44,807 bases of DNA from Lachnospiraceae bacterium. Its GTDB lineage: Bacteria > Bacillota > Clostridia > Lachnospirales > Lachnospiraceae. This document shows positions 25,173 through 34,253 of the stretch, in pieces. The stretch is taken from NCBI GenBank assembly GCA_024682375.1, contig JAIKZI010000001.1:1-44807 (forward strand), read 5' to 3'. The position numbers and the translations under genes are program-made. Positions within the stretch are counted from its first letter, which is position 1. Each line of letters starts with the position of its first letter. The notes under the pieces were generated by a model. The model was given only the letters and a program-made list of their open reading frames with translations. It was not told where the DNA came from and ran no database searches.

Positions 25173-26375
25173 ATGGATATTTTAGTAATTAACTGTGGAA
25201 GCTCTTCACTGAAGTATCAGGTTCTTAATTCTGATACAGAAGAGGTACTTGCAAAGGGTATTTGTGAAAGAATTGGAATCAGTGGAGTTCTTAAATATAC
25301 TCCAAAGGGCGGAGAAACAGAGGTTTCTGAATTAGATATGCCTACACATACAGAGGCAGTAAAATATGTACTTGATGCTCTTACAAATGAAAAGACTGGT
25401 GTTTTGAAGAGCCTGGATCAGATTGATGCAGTAGGACATAGAATCGTACATGGCGGGGAACATTTCAGCGAAGCTACATTGATTACAGAGGATGTAATTA
25501 AGGCTGTTGAAGATTGTAACGATTTAGCTCCTCTTCACAATCCGGCAAATATAATTGGTATTAGAGCTTGTCAGGCTGTTATGCCAAATGTTCCTATGGT
25601 TGGAATTTTTGATACAGCATTTCATGCAACAATGCCTAAAAAGGCTTTCCTTTACGGAATTCCTTATGAATATTATGAAAAAGATAAGCTTCGTCGTTAT
25701 GGTTTCCATGGTACAAGCCATAGCTTTGTATCAAAGAGAGCTGCAGAACTTATCGGTAAGCCTTATGATCAGTGCAAGACAGTAGTTTGTCACCTTGGAA
25801 ATGGTGCATCAATCTGTGCTGTAGAAAATGGTAAGTCAATCGATACATCTATGGGACTTTCTCCTCTAGAAGGTCTTATTATGGGTACTAGATCAGGCGA
25901 TATTGATCCATCTGTAATTCAGTATATTGCAAATCATTACAACAAGACTTTGGATGAAGTTGTAGAGATTCTTAATAAGAAGTCTGGTGTAGATGGTCTT
26001 TCAGGAGTTTCTTCTGATTTCCGTGATATTACAAAAGAGATGGAAGAAGGAAATGAAAGAGCAAAGGCAGCTATGGATGCATATTGTTACAGAGTTGCTA
26101 AATATGTAGGTTCTTATATTACAGCTATGCACGGTGTAGATGTTGTTGTATTTACAGCTGGTATTGGTGAAAACAATAGCTATGTAAGAAGATATGTCAT
26201 GGAATATTTTGATTTCATGGGCGTAAAAGAAGATAAGGAAGCTAATAGTGTAATGCATATTGGCGAAGATACTAAGATGACAACAGATGATTCAAAGATT
26301 CCTTTCTATGTAATTCCTACAGATGAGGAACTTTCAATCTGCCGTCAGACAGTAGAAGTACTTAAGAATGCATAA
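25173..26375 (+). CDS. ackA: Acetate kinase
   Basis: A 400-residue ASKHA-fold enzyme that makes ATP and acetate from acetyl phosphate in fermentation. NCGSSSLKYQ at residues 7-16 is the first phosphate-binding motif. GHRIVHGGEHFSE, FDTAFHATMP, RYGFHGTSH and CHLGNGASICAV supply the substrate and catalytic sites. FTAGIGENN lies near the C terminus. Length equals that of the Escherichia coli protein. The usual partner pta (phosphotransacetylase) is not adjacent. A clear promoter lies upstream. AAAGGA precedes ATG 25173. No good terminator follows. Confidence 0.98.
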   Translation: MDILVINCGSSSLKYQVLNSDTEEVLAKGICERIGISGVLKYTPKGGETEVSELDMPTHTEAVKYVLDALTNEKTGVLKSLDQIDAVGHRIVHGGEHFSEATLITEDVIKAVEDCNDLAPLHNPANIIGIRACQAVMPNVPMVGIFDTAFHATMPKKAFLYGIPYEYYEKDKLRRYGFHGTSHSFVSKRAAELIGKPYDQCKTVVCHLGNGASICAVENGKSIDTSMGLSPLEGLIMGTRSGDIDPSVIQYIANHYNKTLDEVVEILNKKSGVDGLSGVSSDFRDITKEMEEGNERAKAAMDAYCYRVAKYVGSYITAMHGVDVVVFTAGIGENNSYVRRYVMEYFDFMGVKEDKEANSVMHIGEDTKMTTDDSKIPFYVIPTDEELSICRQTVEVLKNA

Positions 26376-26418
26376 TTTTTTCCTGCATAAAAAATTGGTT
26401 TTATGTAAAGAAAAAATA

Positions 26419-26446
26419 TTGACAACTATTAAAAAGTCTGTATAAT
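26419..26446 (+). promoter_or_regulatory. Promoter of yceD-rpmF
   Basis: Perfect TTGACA (26419-26424) and TATAAT (26441-26446) boxes are separated by 16 bases, just upstream of the yceD start. Confidence 0.85.
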
Positions 26447-26472
26447 TAGAAAAGTATGGATTGGAGAAGAAC

Positions 26473-26994
26473 GTGTTAATCGATATCACAAAAGCATTAA
26501 ACGAAGAAGGATTTAACAAAAAATTCCCTGTTTCGCTTGCGAAAGAGGATATCGAGCTTGGCGACGGATTTGTTGTCACACATGATATTGAGACCGAAAT
26601 CCAGATTAAAAATGATAATGGTTCAGCATTATTAATCACTTGCAATTTTGATGTTGAATTAACTGCACCATGCAGCAGATGTCTCAAAGAAACATGTGTT
26701 AGTTTGAATGCCATCGTTGATGAGGAGTTCAGACTTAGCGGACACGAGATCATTTTAGACAATGATAACGATGCACCTTTTATTGAAGGCGAATTCTTAA
26801 ATGCATGCAAGCTTCTCCATGAATGGATTCTGAGCCAATTACCTTCAAAGGTGTTGTGCAAAGATGACTGCAAGGGACTATGTCCTGTTTGCGGTCAGAA
26901 TCTTAATGAGCGTGACTGTGATTGCGACCGAACTGTCATGGACCCGCGAATGGAGAAATTCAAAGACTTATTTGATAAATTTAAGGAGGTGTAG
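26473..26994 (+). CDS. yceD: YceD/DUF177 family protein
   Basis: A protein of about 173 residues. It begins at GTG 26473, with GGAG six bases upstream; the longer frame from TTG 26461 would start inside that site. Conserved features are APCSRCLK (about residue 75) and a Cys-rich C-terminal half with CKDDCKGLCPVCGQNLNERD, a likely zinc-binding knuckle in the Gram-positive type of this family. The gene is nearly always next to rpmF, and here only three bases separate them. The family is linked to 23S rRNA accumulation or ribosome assembly. The exact role is not settled. Confidence 0.93.
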   Translation: MLIDITKALNEEGFNKKFPVSLAKEDIELGDGFVVTHDIETEIQIKNDNGSALLITCNFDVELTAPCSRCLKETCVSLNAIVDEEFRLSGHEIILDNDNDAPFIEGEFLNACKLLHEWILSQLPSKVLCKDDCKGLCPVCGQNLNERDCDCDRTVMDPRMEKFKDLFDKFKEV

Positions 26995-26997
26995 ACG

Positions 26998-27180
26998 ATG
27001 TCAATTTGCCCAAAGAATAAATCATCAAAGGGAAGAAGAGACAGAAGAAGAGCGAACTGGAAAATGAGCGCTCCAACTCTCGTTCGTTGCAGCAAGTGCG
27101 GCGCACTTATGATGCCACACAGAGTTTGCAAGGCTTGTGGATCTTACAATAAGCGTGAGATCGTATCTTCCGATAAATAA
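26998..27180 (+). CDS. rpmF: 50S ribosomal protein L32
   Basis: A 60-residue protein of the large subunit. The basic N-terminal half (PKNKSSKGRRDRRRANWKM) is followed by a zinc ribbon with CSKC and CKAC pairs, so this is the zinc-binding (C+) form. AAGGAGGTG precedes ATG 26998. It is co-transcribed with yceD and followed by a strong terminator. Confidence 0.98.
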   Translation: MSICPKNKSSKGRRDRRRANWKMSAPTLVRCSKCGALMMPHRVCKACGSYNKREIVSSDK

Positions 27181-27193
27181 TTTTAAAAATTTC

Positions 27194-27225
27194 GACCTCC
27201 GCATCTTTTGCGGAGGTCTTTTTTT
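27194..27225 (+). terminator. Terminator of rpmF
   Basis: A perfect 9-bp stem pairs 27194-27202 with 27210-27218, followed by seven Ts. Confidence 0.92.
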
Positions 27226-27293
27226 CTTTACTAAACTAGCGAGATATAGTATATTTTATAAAGGTTTTTTACCTGCAGTTTGAGAGGTTTAGT

Positions 27294-28295
27294 ATGAGTG
27301 AAAAGACAATAGTTGCACTAGATGCGATGGGCGGCGATAATGCTCCTCTTGAAATCGTAAAAGGTGCAGTGGATGCAGTTTTGGCATCAGATGAAATTGA
27401 AGTTTTGCTTTATGGCGATGAAGAAGCTGTTAATGCAGAACTTTCTAAATACAAATATGATAATAGTAGACTTAAGGTTGTTCCAACAACAGAAGTGATT
27501 TCTACTTCAGAACATCCTGTAAACGCTATTACAAAGAAGAAGGATTCTTCTTTAGTTCGTGGACTTAAAGCAGTAAAGAATGGCGAAGCAGACGCATTTG
27601 TTTCAGCTGGTAATTCTGGTGCAATTCTTGCTGGTGGACAGGTTCTCGTTGGAAGAATTAAGGGAGTAAAGAGAGCGCCTTTTGCTCCAATTATTCCGAC
27701 AGAAAATGGTCCGGCTCTTCTTTTGGATGCCGGAGCAAATGTAGATTGTAAGCCTGAGAATTTAGTTCAGTTTGCTAAGATGGGTGCCATTTATATGAGA
27801 CCTATTTTAAATAGAGAGCCTAGAGTTGGTATAGTTAATTTAGGCGCTGAAGAGGAGAAAGGAAATGCACTTGTGAAAGAGACTTTCCCTCTATTGAAAG
27901 AAGAAAAGAGTATCAATTTTATCGGTAGTGTTGAATCTAGAGATATTCCTTTTGGAACAGCAGATGTTATCGTCTGCGAGGCCTTTACTGGCAATGCTAT
28001 CCTTAAGATGTTTGAAGGCGTAGCAAAACTCTTTGGAAAACTTATGAAGAAGGCTTTTCTCAGTTCTATAAAAGCGAAAATTGGTGCACTTTTAGCACTT
28101 CCTGCTCTTAAGAAAGAATTGAAGAAATATGACACTTCAACTTACGGTGGAGCACCTATGCTTGGACTTAGAGGACTAGTTGTTAAAACTCATGGTAGTG
28201 CAAAAGCGGTAGAAGTTAAAAACTCTATTTTGCAGTGCTCTGATTTTAAGAAGCAGCGAATCCTTGAAACAATACAGGAACAGCTTGGCGAATAA
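27294..28295 (+). CDS. plsX: Phosphate acyltransferase PlsX
   Basis: A 333-residue peripheral membrane enzyme that converts acyl-ACP to acyl phosphate, the donor used by PlsY. VALDAMGGDNAP at residues 7-18, SAGNSGAI and CEAFTGNAILKM are family motifs. Its partner acpP follows by 17 bases, and plsY lies at the right edge of the window. GAGAGG precedes ATG 27294. No FapR-type operator is recognised upstream. Confidence 0.97.
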   Translation: MSEKTIVALDAMGGDNAPLEIVKGAVDAVLASDEIEVLLYGDEEAVNAELSKYKYDNSRLKVVPTTEVISTSEHPVNAITKKKDSSLVRGLKAVKNGEADAFVSAGNSGAILAGGQVLVGRIKGVKRAPFAPIIPTENGPALLLDAGANVDCKPENLVQFAKMGAIYMRPILNREPRVGIVNLGAEEEKGNALVKETFPLLKEEKSINFIGSVESRDIPFGTADVIVCEAFTGNAILKMFEGVAKLFGKLMKKAFLSSIKAKIGALLALPALKKELKKYDTSTYGGAPMLGLRGLVVKTHGSAKAVEVKNSILQCSDFKKQRILETIQEQLGE

Positions 28296-28312
28296 TTATT
28301 GGAGGAAATGAC

Positions 28313-28540
28313 ATGGAACTCGATATTTTAAAGAAATCAATTGCAGATGTATTATCTGTAGACCCAGATGAAATTACACTTGAATCAACATTTGAAGATG
28401 ATCTCGGTGCTGATTCACTCGATCTTTATCAGATTCTTCTTGACGTTCAGGATCAGCTTGGTCTTGAGGTTGATGAAGATGAACTTACAGACATCAAAAC
28501 AGTTGGTGATGCTGTAGAATTGATTGAGAATGCAAAATAA
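28313..28540 (+). CDS. acpP: Acyl carrier protein
   Basis: A 75-residue acidic carrier of growing fatty acyl chains. Ser35 in GADSLDLYQIL is the phosphopantetheine site. The usual Met after this motif is replaced (DSLDLYQ in place of DSLDTVE), a common variation in Clostridia. GGAGG precedes ATG 28313. A terminator follows, then rnc. Confidence 0.97.
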   Translation: MELDILKKSIADVLSVDPDEITLESTFEDDLGADSLDLYQILLDVQDQLGLEVDEDELTDIKTVGDAVELIENAK

Positions 28541-28563
28541 TCAATTTGTATAGATAGTAAGTT

Positions 28564-28591
28564 ACCCTTTCTTCGGAAAGGGTGATTTTTT
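28564..28591 (+). terminator. Terminator of acpP with UUCG tetraloop
   Basis: ACCCTTTC 28564-28571 pairs with GAAAGGGT 28576-28583 around a TTCG loop closed by C-G, an extra-stable tetraloop. GATTTTTT follows. Confidence 0.9.
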
Positions 28592-28612
28592 CTGTATTAA
28601 TAGGGAGGCTAT

Positions 28613-29296
28613 ATGGCTGATATTTCAGAATTAGAAAAGACAATTGGATATTCATTCAAGAATAAGTCTCTAATTACTCAGGCTATGACTCATTCTTCTT
28701 ATGCAAATACTCATCATATGAAGAAACATTCGGATAATGAGCGCCTTGAGTTTTTAGGTGATGCTGTACTTGAAGTGGTATCAAGTGAATTCTTATATGA
28801 TAAATTTCCTGATTACGATGAAGGAAGTCTTTCAAAGCTTCGTGCAAGCTTGGTCTGCGAACCGACTTTGTCTTATTGTACTGAGGAAATTGATCTGGAA
28901 AAGTATATTCTACTCAGTGATGGTGAGGAAAAAACAGGTGGTAGAAAGAGAAAATCTATCCGTTCTGATGCCATGGAAGCTTTGATTGGAGCTCTATTTT
29001 TAGATGGTGGTATGGAAGTTTCAAAGAGTTTTATTTTGAAATACATTCTTACTGATATTGAGCACAAGAGGCTTTATCACGATTGTAAGACTGCACTTCA
29101 GGAAGTTGTTCAGTCTATGCATAAAACTCTTCACTATGAATTAGTTGGAGAAGAAGGTCCTGATCATATGAAGACTTTCTATGTAAATGCTTTAGTCGAT
29201 GATGAGATTATTGGGCAAGGCAAAGGAAACTCGAAGAAATCTGCTGAACAGGAAGCTGCATTCCAGGGAATGAAGCTTTTAAAGAAAAATATATAA
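28613..29296 (+). CDS. rnc: Ribonuclease III
   Basis: A 227-residue double-strand-specific endoribonuclease that matures rRNA and other transcripts. The catalytic signature NERLEFLGDAVLEVVSSE lies at about residues 42-59. The second acidic cluster is SDAMEALIGALFLDGG at about 120-135. The double-stranded RNA-binding domain covers about 156-226 (GQGKGNSKKSAEQEAA). AGGGAGG precedes ATG 28613. The smc gene starts 10 bases after it, the usual Firmicutes arrangement. Confidence 0.98.
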   Translation: MADISELEKTIGYSFKNKSLITQAMTHSSYANTHHMKKHSDNERLEFLGDAVLEVVSSEFLYDKFPDYDEGSLSKLRASLVCEPTLSYCTEEIDLEKYILLSDGEEKTGGRKRKSIRSDAMEALIGALFLDGGMEVSKSFILKYILTDIEHKRLYHDCKTALQEVVQSMHKTLHYELVGEEGPDHMKTFYVNALVDDEIIGQGKGNSKKSAEQEAAFQGMKLLKKNI

Positions 29297-29306
29297 AGGT
29301 TGAATT

Positions 29307-32300
29307 ATGTATTTAAAAAGTATTGAAATGCAGGGATTTAAATCCTTCGCGAATAAGATTGTCCTGGATTTCCATGATGGAATCACAGGAATCGTAGGTC
29401 CTAATGGATCGGGAAAAAGTAATGTCGCTGATGCTGTTAGATGGGTACTTGGTGAACAGAGTGCAAAACAGCTTCGTGGTGCATCAATGCAGGATGTTAT
29501 TTTTTCCGGAACGGAGAATAGACGTGCGCTTGGTTTTGCTTACGTAGCTATTACTATGGATAATTCAGACCACACACTACCTGTAGAATACAAGGAAGTT
29601 ACGGTTTCTAGACGTGTTTACAGATCTGGTGAAAGTGAGTATATGATTAATCAGGTTCCTTGTAGATTAAAAGACGTCCAGGAATTATTCTTTGATACTG
29701 GAGTAGGTAAAGAAGGCTACTCTATCATAGGACAGGGTCAGATTGATAAGATTCTTTCTGGTAAGCCAGAAGATAGACGAGAGCTTTTTGATGAAGCTGT
29801 AGGTATCGTTAAATACAAAAAGAGAAAAGAAGCTGCGGAGAAGAAGCTTGCAAATGAGCATGATAACCTTCTTCGTGTAAATGATATTCTGGTAGAACTC
29901 GAAGGTCGTGTTCTTCCACTTCAGGAACAGAGTGAAACTGCAAAGAAGTACCTGAAGTTAAAAGAAGATTTGAAAAAACTGGATGTAAATATGTATATCC
30001 AGGAGACTGAGAGGATAGAGAACGATAAGGAAAAAACTAAATTAAATGGTGATATCGTTCAGAAGGATTTATTGGATAATCAGAATACTCTTGAAAAAAT
30101 CAAGCAGGAGTATAGTGAACTAGAGCAGAAACTTCGTGAATCAGAAGAATCTATCGAAGGTTTTCGTATAGAAGAAAACAAAATCATCGATGAGAAGAAC
30201 GAAGTTGAAAAGCAGATTTCAATCCTTCAGGAGCAGATTAAGATGTCAAAGACTTCTGATGAAGATCTGGGCAAAAGAATCGAAGCATTAGTAAAAGAAA
30301 AATGCGATAAAGAAGAACAGATGGAAGGCGTTTTAAAAGAAAAGGCTGAAACAGAAGCTGTTCTTACTGAAATTCGTGAAAGATTAAAAGCTGCTGTTGA
30401 TAAGAAAAATGATGTAGAAGGTAAGATTCGTGATGCGAATGACAGAATTGATGTTGCACAGAATCGTATCGTTGAAATTCTTCGCGAGAATGCTGAAATC
30501 AAGTCTGAAGAGCAGAAGTATAGCACAATGCGAGAACAGGCTAATATTAAGAAGGCATCACTTGTTAAGCAGATGATTGAAAGAAAGAGCGATGAAGAGA
30601 ATCTGCTTAATTTAAAATCTGAAAAAGAAGATAATCTGAAGAAATGCAATGATTCTTATCTTGAAATTGTTTCAAAGAGAAAAGAACTCGAGCAGAAATC
30701 TCTCGAATGGGAGACTAAGAAGGCTGAGTGTGAAGAAAAGTCACATGAGCTTCTTCTTAAAATTAAAACTTCAGAGAACTCTCTTGAAGCTCTTAAAAAC
30801 ATGGCTGAGCGCTATGAAGGCTTTGGTAACAGTGTAAAAACTGTTATGGAAGAAAAAGACAGGGAAAGCGGTCTTATTGGTGTTGTTTCAGATCTTATTT
30901 CTGTAGATAAAAAATATGAAGTTGCGATTGAAACTGCATTAGGTGGAAACATCCAGAATATCGTTACTGAAGATGAAGCAACCGCTAAGCGTATGATTGC
31001 CACTTTGAAGGAAAAAAGAGCTGGTCGAGCTACATTCCTTCCTCTCACTTCAGTTCATCCTGAAAAGGATAGATTTAATAATGGCGAGTTGGATGAGAAG
31101 GGAGTAATTGGTGTTGCTTCAGATCTAGTAGATACTGAGAGCAGATTTAAGGATGTTATTAAATATCTTGTAGGTCGTGTTCTTGTTATCGATACTATGG
31201 ACAATGCTCTTAAATTTGCAAAAGCGCATAAATACAAAGAACATATTGTAACTTTGGAAGGTGAGTATTTAAGACCGGGCGGATCACTTACTGGTGGTGC
31301 TTTTAAAAACAAGAATAATCTTCTTTCACGTACTCGTCGTCTTGAAAAGCTTACAGAGGACTTAAAGAAGAATAAAGAAGAGTTTGAAGAAACTAAAACT
31401 AGACTTTCTGAAATTCAGACAGCATTTGAGTTAAATAAATCTGATCTTAAAGATGTTCGTGTAGAAGAAAATCAGGCTATGATTTCTCTTAATACAGCAA
31501 AAATTGAGTTTGATCAGGCTGAAAAGAAATTATCAGAACAGAGCAATTTCTCAAACGGTATTGAAGATGAAAAGAATGCTATTGAGAAAGAGCTTGTTGA
31601 AATTGAGTCAAAGAAGAAAGAGGCTACTGAAAAACTTGCTGATTTAGATGAAGAACAGAAAACTTTAAATAAGACTATTACCGATTTAAGAGATAGTTTG
31701 GATTCTATTTCAGATGGCGCTCCAGAAGCTGGAGATATGGTTTCAAAGATTCGTATTGAAGAGTCTAATTCAGTTCAGAAACTTGTCTTTATTGAAGAAA
31801 ATGAAAAACGAATTAAGTCTGAAATTGAAAAAGCAGTTTCTGATATTGAAAGAATGCAGGATGATTCTAAGAATTCTGCTACTGTAAATGAAGAAAAAGC
31901 TAAGCAGATTGAAGAATTAAACCAAAAGATTTTTGATTTCGATAATGTGAGAAAAGTACTTACACAGAAAAGAGAACAGGCAATCCAGGATAAGGACGAT
32001 ATGGACTCTAAGTACAAGGGCTTTTTCGACAGACGTGCTGAAGTTGCTGATAGAATTAATGCTTTGGATAGAGATTTATATAGACTTAAATCTAAGTACC
32101 AGAAGCTTACTGAAGAGCTTGAATATCAAAATAATTACATGTGGGAAGAGTATGAACTTACTCTTCATAGCGCTATGGCTCTTCGAGATGAAGAAACTAT
32201 TACATCTACAAACATCAAAAAGGATATCTCTAATTTGAAAGAGGAAATCCGTAAGATGGGCAATGTAAATGTTAATGCAATCGAAGAATATAAAGAGGTT

Positions 32301-32867
32301 TCTGAAAGATATGAGTTCTTGAAGAAACAGCATGATGATTTGATTGAAGCTGAAGATGCTCTTAAGAAAATTATTGATGATTTGGATGAGGGTATGCGTC
32401 AGCAGTTTGCTGAAGGATTTAAAGATATTCAGAGAGAATTTGATAAGGCCTTCAAGGATCTGTTTGGAGGCGGTAAAGGAACCCTTGAGCTTTGCGAAGA
32501 TGAGGATATTCTTGAAACAGGAATTAAGATTATCGCTCAGCCACCAGGAAAGAAACTTATCAATATGATGCAGATGTCAGGTGGAGAGAAAGCTCTTACT
32601 GCAATTGCTCTGTTGTTTGCAATTCAGCATCTTAAACCTTCACCATTCTGTCTCCTTGATGAGATTGAGGCTGCCCTCGACGATTCAAACGTAGATAGAT
32701 TCGCAAATTATTTGAAGAACCTTACTAAGAATACTCAGTTTATTGTTATCACTCATAGAAGAGGTACAATGAATGCAGCTGATAGATTGTATGGTATTAC
32801 AATGCAGGAAAAGGGTGTTTCAGTTCTTGTTTCAGTTAACCTAATTGAGAATCAGCTCGATGCATAA
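29307..32867 (+). CDS. smc: Chromosome segregation protein SMC
   Basis: A 1186-residue ATPase that organises and segregates the chromosome with ScpA and ScpB. The Walker A motif GPNGSGKS is at residues 31-38. Long coiled coils flank a hinge at about 505-665, which contains GGNIQNIVTEDE and LRPGGSLTGGAF. The C-terminal head has the ABC signature MSGGEKAL near 1090 and Walker B CLLDEIEAALDD at about 1115-1126. Length is normal. It lies between rnc and ftsY, probably in one transcript. The ribosome binding site (AAAGG) is modest. Confidence 0.98.
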   Translation: MYLKSIEMQGFKSFANKIVLDFHDGITGIVGPNGSGKSNVADAVRWVLGEQSAKQLRGASMQDVIFSGTENRRALGFAYVAITMDNSDHTLPVEYKEVTVSRRVYRSGESEYMINQVPCRLKDVQELFFDTGVGKEGYSIIGQGQIDKILSGKPEDRRELFDEAVGIVKYKKRKEAAEKKLANEHDNLLRVNDILVELEGRVLPLQEQSETAKKYLKLKEDLKKLDVNMYIQETERIENDKEKTKLNGDIVQKDLLDNQNTLEKIKQEYSELEQKLRESEESIEGFRIEENKIIDEKNEVEKQISILQEQIKMSKTSDEDLGKRIEALVKEKCDKEEQMEGVLKEKAETEAVLTEIRERLKAAVDKKNDVEGKIRDANDRIDVAQNRIVEILRENAEIKSEEQKYSTMREQANIKKASLVKQMIERKSDEENLLNLKSEKEDNLKKCNDSYLEIVSKRKELEQKSLEWETKKAECEEKSHELLLKIKTSENSLEALKNMAERYEGFGNSVKTVMEEKDRESGLIGVVSDLISVDKKYEVAIETALGGNIQNIVTEDEATAKRMIATLKEKRAGRATFLPLTSVHPEKDRFNNGELDEKGVIGVASDLVDTESRFKDVIKYLVGRVLVIDTMDNALKFAKAHKYKEHIVTLEGEYLRPGGSLTGGAFKNKNNLLSRTRRLEKLTEDLKKNKEEFEETKTRLSEIQTAFELNKSDLKDVRVEENQAMISLNTAKIEFDQAEKKLSEQSNFSNGIEDEKNAIEKELVEIESKKKEATEKLADLDEEQKTLNKTITDLRDSLDSISDGAPEAGDMVSKIRIEESNSVQKLVFIEENEKRIKSEIEKAVSDIERMQDDSKNSATVNEEKAKQIEELNQKIFDFDNVRKVLTQKREQAIQDKDDMDSKYKGFFDRRAEVADRINALDRDLYRLKSKYQKLTEELEYQNNYMWEEYELTLHSAMALRDEETITSTNIKKDISNLKEEIRKMGNVNVNAIEEYKEVSERYEFLKKQHDDLIEAEDALKKIIDDLDEGMRQQFAEGFKDIQREFDKAFKDLFGGGKGTLELCEDEDILETGIKIIAQPPGKKLINMMQMSGGEKALTAIALLFAIQHLKPSPFCLLDEIEAALDDSNVDRFANYLKNLTKNTQFIVITHRRGTMNAADRLYGITMQEKGVSVLVSVNLIENQLDA

Positions 32868-32896
32868 AAGGTTACTTTCTTAGATTAGGAGGAAAT

Positions 32897-33853
32897 ATGG
32901 CAGAAGAAAAAAGCGGATTTTTTTCCAGACTCTTTCAGGGACTATCAAAATCTAGAGAAGGCTTTGCAGAGAACGTCGATAATGTTTTCTTAGGGTATGA
33001 GAAAATCAATGATGATCTCTATGAAGAATTAGAAGAAGTATTAATTATGGGTGACCTCGGTATGAAAACTACTGAGGACATCCTTGATAAATTAAAAAGT
33101 GTCGTAAAAAAAGAACGTATCAAAAGTCCTGGAATCCTTAAAAACAGACTAATTGAGCTTTTGGATGAACTTTTATATGTGGATTCTGGCGCCTATGATT
33201 TTTTGAATGATAAGGCTGTGATTATGGTTGTGGGTGTAAACGGTGTCGGAAAGACAACTACAATCGGAAAACTTGCAAAGAATTTCAAAGATCAGGGGAA
33301 GAAAGTTATTATAGCTGCAGCTGATACATTTAGAGCGGCTGCTCGTGAGCAGCTTGAAGTTTGGGCTGATAGAGCAGAAGTCGATATTGTTGGTTCTGAA
33401 GAAGGCAGTGATCCATCAAGTGTTATTTTTGATGCGATTAGTGCTATGAAATCGAGAAATGGTGACATTCTTTTGATTGATACAGCCGGCCGACTTCACA
33501 ACAAGAAGAATCTTATGAATGAACTTTCTAAGATGAATCGTATTATCGATAGAGAATGTAGTGATTTTGCAAAAGAAACTTTTGTTGTTCTTGATGCAAC
33601 AACAGGTCAGAATGCTTTGGTTCAGGCTAGAGATTTTTCTGAAGTGACTGATATTACTGGTATTGTTCTTACCAAGATGGATGGCACGGCAAAAGGTGGA
33701 ATTGCTTATAGTATTTCATCAGAGCTGTCTTGTCCTGTTAAGTATATCGGTGTTGGCGAAAGTGCAGATGACTTGCAGAAATTCAATCCTGAAGATTTTT
33801 CTAGAGCTCTTTTCGGGGAAAAAGAACCTGAAAAATCAGTTAGTGAAAATTAA
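32897..33853 (+). CDS. ftsY: Signal recognition particle receptor FtsY
   Basis: A 318-residue GTPase that docks ribosome-SRP complexes at the membrane. Residues 1-95 form the N domain with a basic amphipathic start (SGFFSRLFQGLSKSRE) but without the long acidic A domain of enterobacteria. The G domain has GVNGVGKTTTIGKLA, DTFRAAAREQL, DTAGRLHNK and TKMDGTAKGG. AGGAGG precedes ATG 32897. The partner ffh is two genes downstream. A long terminator hairpin follows. Confidence 0.98.
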   Translation: MAEEKSGFFSRLFQGLSKSREGFAENVDNVFLGYEKINDDLYEELEEVLIMGDLGMKTTEDILDKLKSVVKKERIKSPGILKNRLIELLDELLYVDSGAYDFLNDKAVIMVVGVNGVGKTTTIGKLAKNFKDQGKKVIIAAADTFRAAAREQLEVWADRAEVDIVGSEEGSDPSSVIFDAISAMKSRNGDILLIDTAGRLHNKKNLMNELSKMNRIIDRECSDFAKETFVVLDATTGQNALVQARDFSEVTDITGIVLTKMDGTAKGGIAYSISSELSCPVKYIGVGESADDLQKFNPEDFSRALFGEKEPEKSVSEN

Positions 33854-33864
33854 ACATATTATGT

Positions 33865-33901
33865 AAAGAAAAAACACTTGACTGTAAAGTGTTTTTTCTT
33901 T
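33865..33901 (+). terminator. ftsY terminator hairpin
   Basis: A perfect 15-bp stem pairs 33865-33879 with 33887-33901, with loop GACTGTA. The right arm supplies the T run. The loop and right arm also hold a promoter (see next entry). Confidence 0.8.
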
Positions 33902-33906
33902 ATACT
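33878..33906 (+). promoter_or_regulatory. ylxM-ffh promoter embedded in the ftsY terminator
   Basis: TTGACT at 33878-33883 and TATACT at 33901-33906 are separated by exactly 17 bases. The -35 box starts at the top of the terminator's left arm and spans its loop. The spacer is the right arm. Confidence 0.75.
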
Positions 33907-33923
33907 ATCCCAAGTGAGGTTTT

Positions 33924-34253
33924 ATGGAAGATAAGATAAAGCAGGGTAATCTCTATGAATTTTATGGAGATTTGCTCAATGATCACCAAAAGAAAATATA
34001 TGAAGATTATGTTTTGAATGATCTCTCACTTGGCGAAATAGCTGAGAATGAAGGCATCACAAGACAGGGTGTACATGATCTCGTAAAGAGAGCTACAAAT
34101 ACACTTCTTGAATATGAGAATAAACTTGGGATGATGAAGAGATTTTTTTCCATAAGAGAAGATATAAGCTCTATGAAGAGTATTATTTCAAGTGGAAAAT
34201 ATACGGATGACCAGTTGCTAGAGATTTTGAAACGAATTGATGGAGAATTGTAA
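33924..34253 (+). CDS. ylxM: YlxM/UPF0122 family, putative SRP-associated DNA-binding-like protein
   Basis: A 109-residue protein with a helix-turn-helix like sigma-factor region 4 (LSLGEIAENEGITRQGVHDL, about residues 32-51). Homologues lie immediately before ffh in most Firmicutes and have been proposed to act with the SRP pathway. Its stop codon shares a base with the ffh start (TAATG), so translation is coupled. The start ATG 33924 has GAGG seven bases upstream. Confidence 0.95.
   Translation: MEDKIKQGNLYEFYGDLLNDHQKKIYEDYVLNDLSLGEIAENEGITRQGVHDLVKRATNTLLEYENKLGMMKRFFSIREDISSMKSIISSGKYTDDQLLEILKRIDGEL

Noticed and set aside
26374-26396. Inverted repeat after ackA as a terminator
   Set aside because: The stem is A/T only and lacks a following T run, so it is too weak to call.
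26334-26873. 179-codon open frame on the minus strand
   Set aside because: It covers the yceD-ackA junction antisense to both and includes a promoter region; no start site or motif.
27226-27293. FapR or FabT operator before plsX
   Set aside because: Only a short AGGT/ACCT repeat is seen, without the known consensus of either regulator.
30227-30649. 140-codon open frame on the minus strand
   Set aside because: It is a Ser/Phe-rich mirror of the charged coiled-coil codons of smc, with no start signal.
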